Origin: JADLGF01 sp020849415
Lineage (GTDB): Bacteria > Chloroflexota > Chloroflexia > Thermomicrobiales > UBA6265
Assembly (NCBI GenBank): GCA_033812595.1
Contig: JAPXTJ010000065.1
Location: forward strand, 1 to 18,973
Reading direction: 5' to 3'
Length of the DNA stretch: 18,973 bases
Shown: piece after piece, positions 13,444 to 18,973 of the stretch
Layout of the letters: every line of letters begins with the position of its first letter
Numbering within the stretch: position 1 is the stretch's first letter
Notes under the pieces: model-generated
Told to the model about the DNA's origin: nothing
The model's database searches: none
Seen by the model: only the letters and a program-made list of their open reading frames with translations
Made by a program: the position numbers and the translations under genes

Positions 13444-13466
13444 TATCCGACTATATAAGTCGGATA
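13444..13466. promoter_or_regulatory. 23-bp dyad, candidate metalloregulator operator
   Basis: TATCCGACT-N5-AGTCGGATA is a perfect inverted repeat with 9-bp arms and an AT-only centre (ATATA). It starts about four bases after the predicted transcription start and ends 26 bases before the ribosome site of the iron-siderophore binding protein gene. A repressor bound here would block initiation or elongation. By context an iron-responsive regulator (DtxR/IdeR- or Fur-like) is plausible, but the sequence is not a canonical box for either. Confidence 0.7.
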
Positions 13467-13507
13467 TGAATTGCGTCAGGCACCATTCAACGGGAGGACT
13501 GTTCATC

Positions 13508-14521
13508 ATGAGCAAACTGAATCGGCGGACATTCACCGGGCTCGTGGGCGGAGTCGCGGCGAGCGCCATGATCGGCCGATCGGTCGGCGCGCAGGATGCG
13601 ACGCCAGCGGCTACCGAAGACATCTTCGCCGGCGTGAGCCTCCAACCCGGTGTGGTGCCGACCCTTTTTGGCGACATCGAATTGCCGGCGTCGGTCGAGC
13701 GGGTCGTCACCCTCACCGACGGCGCTCTCGACGCAGCCATCGCGGTGGGCGTGCTGCCGGTCGGGTTGACCCAGAGCTCGAATTTCGAAGCGGTTGCGGT
13801 GTACATCGAGGACATGGTCACCCACGATCCGACGTACGTCGGCGGCTGGGGAGAGATGAACATAGAGGCGATCGTCGCGCTGGAGCCTGACATCATCCTC
13901 ACCGATCGCTATGAGGAAGAGGCGTCCTACGAACTGCTCTCCGCGATCGCCCCGACCATCGTCACCGGCGAAATCGAGGTGTCCGGTCCGGACGCGCTGC
14001 AACAATGGGAGTACGAGCACCTGGTCTGGGGCTACGCGCTCGGCAAGGAGGCCGAAGCCCGGGAGACGATCCTCGCGCTCCGGACCCGCGCCGCCGAACT
14101 GCAGCCCTCGCTCGGCGACAAGCTCGGCCAGAGCGTGGTCGTTTTCCGACCGCAGGCCGAGTTCCCGGTCGTGATGTCGCACCACTGGATCACCGGGGTC
14201 ATGCTGAGTTGGTCCGGTATGACCGGCAACGAACTCACCGAGTCGACTCCCCCACCCCACAGTGGCAACACGGTCAGCCTCGAACGGTTCGATTTGCTCG
14301 AAGCCGACTGGCTCTTCGCGGCGACGCGCAATGAAGAGATGGTCCAGGCGCTCCAGGATTACCTGGAGAATCCGTCGTTCCAAACCCTGGATGCAGTCAA
14401 GGAAAATCAGGTCGCGCGTGTTTCCGGCGATCTCTGGAGCGGCGCCACCGGCGTTCTCGCCGGACACGCGATGCTTGACGACATCTCCAAAATCCTGATT
14501 GACGGTGAGTACGAGGCCTAG
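13508..14521 (+). CDS. Iron-siderophore ABC transporter substrate-binding protein (Tat-exported)
   Basis: 337-residue extracytoplasmic receptor of the FecB/FhuD-type helical-backbone class. The N-terminus has a twin-arginine motif (LNRRTFTGLVGG) and a hydrophobic stretch ending near GAQD, then a short DATPAATED linker. The binding domain begins at about residue 50 with FGDIELPASVERVVTLTDGALDAAIAVGV. It contains the characteristic NIEAIVALEPDIILTDRYEE and ends with VSGDLWSGATGVLAGHAMLDDI. The start is ATG 13508 with GGAGG ten bases upstream; the frame is open to 13379, but that part spans the promoter and dyad. No permease or ATPase gene follows. The next gene starts four bases after the stop and is an enterochelin-esterase-like hydrolase, which points to a catecholate-type ligand. 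Confidence 0.89.
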   Translation: MSKLNRRTFTGLVGGVAASAMIGRSVGAQDATPAATEDIFAGVSLQPGVVPTLFGDIELPASVERVVTLTDGALDAAIAVGVLPVGLTQSSNFEAVAVYIEDMVTHDPTYVGGWGEMNIEAIVALEPDIILTDRYEEEASYELLSAIAPTIVTGEIEVSGPDALQQWEYEHLVWGYALGKEAEARETILALRTRAAELQPSLGDKLGQSVVVFRPQAEFPVVMSHHWITGVMLSWSGMTGNELTESTPPPHSGNTVSLERFDLLEADWLFAATRNEEMVQALQDYLENPSFQTLDAVKENQVARVSGDLWSGATGVLAGHAMLDDISKILIDGEYEA

Positions 14522-14525
14522 ATCG

Positions 14526-15830
14526 ATGCCGGAGACCATCACCCTCGATTCCACCACAGCATTGCCGGAAAGCCCCGCCCTGCGGCAATTGCTGGACGAC
14601 CTCGCCGGCAATGCTGATCAATCCGCTGGCCTCGACCGATTCTGGCGATCGGTTGATGAAGCCGGCACGCCGCTGATCGAAGCGCCTGATTCCGAATCCG
14701 GCACCGTGCTCGCCACCTTTCTCTGGCGCGAGCCGGCCGAGCTCGACAATGTCCTCCTGCTCGAATGGCTAACCGGCCGCGAATTCCACGAGAAGAAGAT
14801 GGACCGCCTGCCGGGTACGGATGTCTGGTTCAAGTCGCTGCGCGTCCGCGATGACCTCCGCACCTCGTACAATATGGCGCCCAACGACTCGTTGAAAACG
14901 CGCGCGGAAGAGACCGATTGGCCGGCGCGATTCGCGAACTGGCGGCTCGATCCGCTCAACAAGACCCCGTTGCTCGATCCGGATGCGGAGGTCCGGGGCG
15001 ACGCTCGTTCCGAATCAACGAGCGTGCTCGAAATGCCTAACGCGCCCGTCCAGCCCTGGATCGTGCGGAACGAAGCGGCGCCAAAGGGAACCCTGGAGCA
15101 CCATCGCTTCACCAGCACGATCCTCAAAAACGAGCGGGACATCTGGGTCTACCGTCCGGCGTCCGATCCGGGACCGGAACCCGCGCTGGTCGTGACGTTC
15201 GATGGCGAGGGGGCGGTCGATGTCCTCCGGCAACCGACGGTGTATGACAATCTCGCCGCTTCGGGAAAGGTACTCCCCTTCTACGGGCTGATGGTCGGCA
15301 ATGTCGATCGCGGCGGCGAGCTTCCGTGTAATCCGAAGTTCCTTGAAATGCTGACGTCGGAGTTGCTGCCCTGGCTGGCGGAGCACCTTGGCGTCACCTT
15401 CAGTGCCGAGCGCACCGTCGTAGGGGGCGCCAGCTATGGTGGGCTCGCCGCCATGTACGCCGGCCTGTACGCGCCCACCACCTTCGGACGAGTGGTGTCG
15501 CAGTCCGGTTCCTTTTGGTGGAAGCCCGACCCGATGAACGAGGAGCATCCGCCACGTCTTGGCGACGCCGGCGACTATGCCTGGCTGCCGGCCCAGGCGG
15601 CGACGCTGCCGATCGGCGACCTCGAAGTCTGGATGGAGGTTGGTACGCTCGAAAACCGCGGGCATGGGGAACTGGGGCCGACGCAGGTCTCGGCAAACCG
15701 CCACATGCGGGACGTGCTCATCGCGCGCGGCGTGCCGGTGTTCTACTCCGAGTACGTCGGAGGCCACGATTGGGCCTGCTGGCGCGACTCCCTCGCCGAG
15801 GGCATCCTCGCCTCGATCCCGGCCGAATAG
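14526..15830 (+). CDS. fes: Enterochelin-esterase-like hydrolase (Fes/IroD type)
   Basis: 434 residues in two parts. The N-terminal part resembles the Fes-specific domain: VLATFLWR, then DRLPGTDVWFKSLRV and SYNMAPNDS at about 50-125. The C-terminal part is an alpha/beta-hydrolase esterase domain with the nucleophile in GGASYGG (S303) and the active-site histidine in GGHDWACW (H414). Fes enzymes hydrolyse ferric catecholate siderophores in the cytoplasm to free iron, and the absence of a signal peptide here fits that. ATG 14526 lies four bases after the upstream stop, with GAGG nine bases before it; the TTG at 14499 would overlap the previous gene. It is co-transcribed with the siderophore-binding gene and so under the same dyad. 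The exact siderophore is unknown. Confidence 0.88.
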   Translation: MPETITLDSTTALPESPALRQLLDDLAGNADQSAGLDRFWRSVDEAGTPLIEAPDSESGTVLATFLWREPAELDNVLLLEWLTGREFHEKKMDRLPGTDVWFKSLRVRDDLRTSYNMAPNDSLKTRAEETDWPARFANWRLDPLNKTPLLDPDAEVRGDARSESTSVLEMPNAPVQPWIVRNEAAPKGTLEHHRFTSTILKNERDIWVYRPASDPGPEPALVVTFDGEGAVDVLRQPTVYDNLAASGKVLPFYGLMVGNVDRGGELPCNPKFLEMLTSELLPWLAEHLGVTFSAERTVVGGASYGGLAAMYAGLYAPTTFGRVVSQSGSFWWKPDPMNEEHPPRLGDAGDYAWLPAQAATLPIGDLEVWMEVGTLENRGHGELGPTQVSANRHMRDVLIARGVPVFYSEYVGGHDWACWRDSLAEGILASIPAE

Positions 15831-15842
15831 TCGACAGCGGTC

Positions 15843-15883
15843 GCGGCGGCGGTGAGAATAGAACTCCGGCCAACCGCCGCCGC
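15843..15883. repeat. GC-rich inverted repeat between the esterase and Nudix genes
   Basis: GCGGCGGCGGT at 15843-15853 is perfectly complementary to 15873-15883, with a 19-base loop. It begins 13 bases after the esterase stop. It lacks a T run, so it may be a weak or factor-dependent stop, or an mRNA end-protecting hairpin. Confidence 0.45.
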
Positions 15884-15910
15884 GCCGCCGACTAGCCTGG
15901 ATTGAGGAGC

Positions 15911-16372
15911 ATGCCGGAGATCGTTGCCGATAGCGTCGATGCGTTCGTCTTCCGCAAGTCGGGCGCGCGGGTGCAGTTCCTGCTGCTTCAACGGGCGAGC
16001 GGTCGCTCGTTCGGCGGCATTTGGCAGAGCATGCACGCCCGCATCGAAGCGCGCGAAACGACCCTCTCGGCCGCGCGCCGCACGGTGCGCGAATCGATCG
16101 GCGTCGATCCGCTGGCGGCCTATTCGGCCGATTACATCGGCCAGATCTTCGACCACGAGCGCGATCTGATCGTCCTCTCGCCCTCGATCGCCTTAACCCT
16201 ACCGCCCGGCGCCGAGTACACCCTCGGCGAGGGATACGAGGCGCTCGCCTGGTTCGATGCCGAGGACGCGGCCAACCGTCTCCTCTGGATGGATCAACGC
16301 ACCGCCATCCGCCGCTTCGCCGCACTGGCGCTCGAAGGCGGCGACGATCTGGAGCTCTACCGAATCGGTTGA
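15911..16372 (+). CDS. Nudix-fold protein with a degenerate Nudix box
   Basis: 153 residues, cytoplasmic. The opening VDAFVFRKSGARVQFLLLQRASG and GGIWQSMHARIEARETTLSAARRTVRESIGV match the fold of Nudix hydrolases, which cleave nucleoside diphosphates linked to another moiety. In the box (residues 43-65) the first glycine is Ala, the Glu after Arg57 is Thr58, and the second Glu of the EE pair is Ser62. Only E49, R57, E61 and G64 remain. Two of the three central metal-binding glutamates are therefore missing, and hydrolysis is doubtful. ATG 15911 is chosen, although AGGAG is only one base upstream; TTG 15902 has no ribosome site. It lies between the siderophore module and uvrB with no clear functional link. 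Confidence 0.82.
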   Translation: MPEIVADSVDAFVFRKSGARVQFLLLQRASGRSFGGIWQSMHARIEARETTLSAARRTVRESIGVDPLAAYSADYIGQIFDHERDLIVLSPSIALTLPPGAEYTLGEGYEALAWFDAEDAANRLLWMDQRTAIRRFAALALEGGDDLELYRIG

Positions 16373-16396
16373 ACAGGTGTTCTACTGGCGTATAAT
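16369..16396 (+). promoter_or_regulatory. uvrB promoter
   Basis: TTGAAC (16369-16374) and a perfect TATAAT (16391-16396) are separated by 16 bases. The -35 overlaps the Nudix stop codon. Transcription should start near 16403, leaving a leader of about 40 bases before uvrB. Confidence 0.78.
16371..16382. promoter_or_regulatory. LexA (SOS) box in the uvrB promoter
   Basis: GAACAGGTGTTC matches the Gram-positive-type LexA/DinR core GAAC-R-N-R-Y-GTTC at every position. It overlaps the -35 box and the spacer of the uvrB promoter, so a bound repressor would block RNA polymerase. The outer C and G of the longer consensus are both T here. Confidence 0.8.
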
Positions 16397-16441
16397 GACC
16401 GGTAAACCCCGTCGATTCGGACCGGGTTCCGGGAGGCGATG

Positions 16442-18460
16442 ATGCCTGACTTTCAAATCGTTTCCGACATTCGACCAACCGGCGATCAGCCGCGCGCTAT
16501 CGATGCCCTCGTCGAGGGCCTCAACGACGGTGAGCGGATGCAGACGTTGCTCGGCGTCACCGGTTCCGGCAAGACCTTCACCATGGCCAACGTGGTGGAA
16601 CAGCTCAACCGCCCTACCCTCGTGCTCGCACACAACAAAACCCTGGCGGCGCAGCTCTATTCGGAGTTCAAGGAGTTCTTTCCGAAGAACGCGGTCGAGT
16701 ATTTCGTCTCCTACTACGATTACTACCAGCCTGAAGCCTACGTGCCCCGCACCGACACCTTCATCGAGAAGGACTCCGCGATCAACGAGGAGATCGACAA
16801 GCTGCGGCACGCCGCGACCCGGTCGCTGCTGACCCGTCGGGACACATTGATCGTCGCCTCGGTCTCCTGCATCTTCGGTCTCGGTTCGCCGGAGGAGTAC
16901 CAGAACACGGTCGTCGAGCTCAAGGTCGGCGCCAAGCTTCGCCGGGACCGCGTCACCCGTCACCTCGTTGACATCCAATACAACCGCAACGACATGGAAT
17001 TCGTCCGCGGTAACTTCCGCGTCCGGGGTGACACCCTCGAGATCTTCCCGGCGTACGAGGAAGTCGCGACCCGGGTCGAGTTCTTCGGCGACGAGATCGA
17101 GCGCATCGTTGAGGTCGATCCGCTCACCGGCGAGATTCTGGCGGAGAAAAAGGACGCGATGATCTTCCCGGCCCGCCACTTCGTCACCACCAACGACAAG
17201 CTGGCGGACGCGATTCGCGACATCCAGCTCGAACTCGCTGAACGGCTCGAGGGGCTGGAACGCAACGGCCGGCTGCTCGAAGCGCAACGGCTCAAGCAGC
17301 GCACGATGTACGACATCGAAATGCTCTCCGAAACCGGCTTCTGCCCGGGCGTCGAGAACTACTCGATGCACCTCTCCCGACGTCATTTCGGCGATCAGCC
17401 CTCGACGTTGCTCGACTACTTCCCGCGCGATTTCCTCCTGTTCGTGGACGAGTCGCACATCTCGTTGCCGCAGGTCCGGGGCATGTACGGCGGTGATCGA
17501 TCGCGCAAGGAAGTGCTGATCGAGCACGGATTCCGTCTGCCGAGCGCCAAGGAAAACCGTCCGCTGACTTTCGATGAGTTCGAAGGGATGATCAGCCAGG
17601 CGGTTTTCGTTTCAGCGACGCCCGGTCCGTACGAGATGGAGCACGCTACCAAGGTCGTTGAGCAGGTGATTCGCCCGACCGGCCTGGTCGATCCCGGGAT
17701 TTCGGTCCGACCGACCAAGGGTCAGATCGACGACCTCCTCGGCGAAATCAACACCCGGGTCTCCCGTGGTGAGCGCGTCCTCATCACCACGCTCACCAAG
17801 CGGATGGCAGAGGATCTTTCAGATTACCTGAAGGAAATCGGGATTCGCACCCAGTACCTGCACAGCGAAATCGACACGCTGGAGCGGATCGAAATCCTGC
17901 GCGATCTCCGGCTGGGCGTCTACGACGTCGTGGTTGGCATCAACCTTCTGCGCGAAGGACTCGATCTGCCCGAGGTCTCGCTCGTTGCGATTCTCGATGC
18001 CGACAAGGAAGGGTATCTCCGTTCGGAAGGCTCGCTCATCCAGACGATCGGGCGCGCCGCGCGACATGTCGATGGCACGGTGATCATGTACGCTGACAAC
18101 ATGACGCGCTCGATGAAGGCCGCGATTGACGAAACCTACCGTCGTCGCGCCATTCAGATTGCGTATAACGAGGAACACTCGATCACGCCACGTGGCATTG
18201 TCAAGCAGGTGCGTGATCTGACCGAACGCGTCAAGGCCGCCGCCGAAGAACGCGCCTCGTACGACGCCGGGAAACCGGACGCCGGCGAGGGCATCATCAA
18301 TCTGATGCCGCGTGACGAACTGGCGCGCATGATCAAGGATCTCGAATCACAGATGAAGGCCTCGGCCCGGAATCTCGAGTTCGAGAAAGCGGCGCTGCTC
18401 CGGGATCAGATTCTCGAGCTGCGCCGGATGATGGAAGCCGATCCGGTGCTCAACGGCTGA
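16442..18460 (+). CDS. uvrB: Excinuclease ABC subunit B (UvrB)
   Basis: 672-residue nucleotide-excision-repair helicase-like subunit. It is loaded by UvrA, verifies the lesion and recruits UvrC. Visible motifs are the Walker A loop GVTGSGKT (38-45), the damage-probing beta-hairpin around YYDYYQPEAYVPRTDTFIEK, FVDESH (motif II), the helicase segment GINLLREGLDLPE and motif VI QTIGRAARH. The C-terminal UVR domain (LESQMKASARNLEFEKAALLRDQI) contacts UvrC. Length and order are complete. The sequence has ATGATG at the start; the second ATG (16442) is chosen because GGGAGG ends five bases before it and only two before the first. The upstream promoter carries an SOS box, which implies DNA-damage induction. 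No uvrA or uvrC is visible in the window. Confidence 0.98.
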   Translation: MPDFQIVSDIRPTGDQPRAIDALVEGLNDGERMQTLLGVTGSGKTFTMANVVEQLNRPTLVLAHNKTLAAQLYSEFKEFFPKNAVEYFVSYYDYYQPEAYVPRTDTFIEKDSAINEEIDKLRHAATRSLLTRRDTLIVASVSCIFGLGSPEEYQNTVVELKVGAKLRRDRVTRHLVDIQYNRNDMEFVRGNFRVRGDTLEIFPAYEEVATRVEFFGDEIERIVEVDPLTGEILAEKKDAMIFPARHFVTTNDKLADAIRDIQLELAERLEGLERNGRLLEAQRLKQRTMYDIEMLSETGFCPGVENYSMHLSRRHFGDQPSTLLDYFPRDFLLFVDESHISLPQVRGMYGGDRSRKEVLIEHGFRLPSAKENRPLTFDEFEGMISQAVFVSATPGPYEMEHATKVVEQVIRPTGLVDPGISVRPTKGQIDDLLGEINTRVSRGERVLITTLTKRMAEDLSDYLKEIGIRTQYLHSEIDTLERIEILRDLRLGVYDVVVGINLLREGLDLPEVSLVAILDADKEGYLRSEGSLIQTIGRAARHVDGTVIMYADNMTRSMKAAIDETYRRRAIQIAYNEEHSITPRGIVKQVRDLTERVKAAAEERASYDAGKPDAGEGIINLMPRDELARMIKDLESQMKASARNLEFEKAALLRDQILELRRMMEADPVLNG

Positions 18461-18484
18461 CCGGCCTTTCCAGGAGACGACTGC

Positions 18485-18973
18485 ATGCACCGTGCGAGAA
18501 CCTCACCGTCGCGCCCCGGCAAGATCGGGACGCTGCTGCTCCTGCTTTTCACCTTAGCGCTGATCGCGCCGGCCTCCGTGCCGGCCGCCACGATCGTTCC
18601 GGGCACGCCCGGGGCCGAGATTACCGACGAGGGAACGGAAGACACCACGACCGAGATCGCGCCGGAACTCCCCGCGCCCGATCTTCCGACCCTGAACGCG
18701 CAGGGCTGGAGCTTCGATCTCGAAACCAATCTCAACATGGACCTTTCGACCGTCCCAACCCAGACCGCCGTGTACATCATCCGGCGGGAGGTGACGACGG
18801 AGGAAACGGCCGAGCGGCTCGTGCAATCACTCGGCATCGACGCTGACTTGGTGGAGCAGGGCGACAACATCTGGAGCGCCACCGGCAACGGCAACCTCTT
18901 CGTTTCGCCCGATTTCATCCAGTTTTCCTCGAATACTCCGATTGGCGACGGTGATCTCCCGAACGACCGGGAC
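18485..18973 (+). CDS. Secreted protein of unknown function, cut by the window end
   Basis: The first 163 codons of an open frame that runs off the right edge. ATG 18485 has AGGAG eight bases upstream and lies 24 bases after uvrB, so the gene may share the uvrB transcript. The N-terminus is a signal peptide: basic residues, then GTLLLLLFTLALIAPASVPAA (about 16-35). An acidic Thr/Glu/Pro linker follows. From about residue 95 a compact domain reads AVYIIRREVTTEETAERLVQSL, GIDADLVEQGDNIWSATGNG and NLFVSPDFIQFSS, an alpha/beta pattern with a short helix and strands. I do not recognise the family. The function is unknown. Confidence 0.75.
   Translation, partial: MHRARTSPSRPGKIGTLLLLLFTLALIAPASVPAATIVPGTPGAEITDEGTEDTTTEIAPELPAPDLPTLNAQGWSFDLETNLNMDLSTVPTQTAVYIIRREVTTEETAERLVQSLGIDADLVEQGDNIWSATGNGNLFVSPDFIQFSSNTPIGDGDLPNDRD

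Noticed and set aside
13444..13466. TATATA inside the dyad as the -10 box of the siderophore module
   Set aside because: No acceptable -35 lies 16-18 bases upstream, while TTGGCA-17-TATGCT just before the dyad is a better promoter.
15015..16478. A 487-codon minus-strand open frame across the esterase and Nudix genes
   Set aside because: It crosses two convincingly coding plus-strand genes and their intergenic hairpin, with an Arg-rich composition typical of a shadow frame.
16382..17527. A 381-codon minus-strand open frame opposite uvrB
   Set aside because: uvrB is conserved throughout this span; the antisense frame has no recognisable content.
1..18973. CRISPR arrays, tRNA/rRNA genes, insertion sequences or prophage genes
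   Set aside because: No regularly spaced long repeats, cloverleaf-like segments, transposase motifs or phage structural genes were seen on reading both strands by eye.

Overview
This is a high-GC bacterial segment. The gene set and the secreted proteins with low-complexity Thr/Pro/Ala/Glu linkers just after the signal peptide (for example ATPEAEPAP and DATPAATE) suggest a Chloroflexota genome, probably class Thermomicrobia or a relative. That placement is an inference from protein style and was not tested. A run of 10 N inside the first gene, with the same 9 bases on both sides, suggests a short-read, possibly metagenomic, scaffold.

Layout. (1) 19-1285 (+) is alanine racemase, interrupted by the assembly gap; it converges on modA, a molybdate-binding protein (1334-2248, -). 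(2) Divergent from modA is a small sulfite-oxidase-fold protein (2421-2939, +) that ends at a strong hairpin terminator shared with a convergent HTH regulator (3137-3700, -). The regulator has a near-consensus promoter surrounded by short repeats. (3) A minus-strand pair follows: a WalJ/YycJ-like metallo-beta-lactamase-fold hydrolase and a four-helix membrane protein (3954-5168). (4) Divergent from these is a 941-residue UPF0182 membrane protein (5303-8128, +) with a textbook terminator. (5) A tight minus-strand operon (11283 down to 8199) holds a membrane-fused spermidine-synthase-like protein, PgeF and YggS. (6) A second minus-strand operon (13168 down to 11599) holds a membrane-anchored DsbA-like thioredoxin and a CcdA-like electron carrier. 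(7) On the plus strand, 13508-15830 is a siderophore module: a Tat-exported iron-siderophore binding protein followed by an enterochelin-esterase-like hydrolase, behind a promoter with a 23-bp dyad. (8) A Nudix protein with a degenerate catalytic box (15911-16372) precedes uvrB (16442-18460). The uvrB promoter contains a perfect GAAC-N4-GTTC SOS box. (9) A secreted protein of unknown function runs off the right end.

How the genes fit together. Three themes are readable: metal acquisition (molybdate; catecholate iron with intracellular esterase release), extracytoplasmic thiol-disulfide exchange (DsbA plus CcdA), and cell-wall or housekeeping functions (Alr, PgeF, YggS, UvrB).

I found no CRISPR array, prophage, insertion sequence, tRNA or rRNA. 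Nothing here clearly amounts to a new multi-gene system. The most informative unexplained signals are regulatory: the repeat-rich promoter of the HTH gene, the dyad in front of the siderophore module, and the SOS box at uvrB. Secondary points are the cysteine-less sulfite-oxidase-like protein beside modA and the Nudix protein that lacks two metal-binding glutamates.
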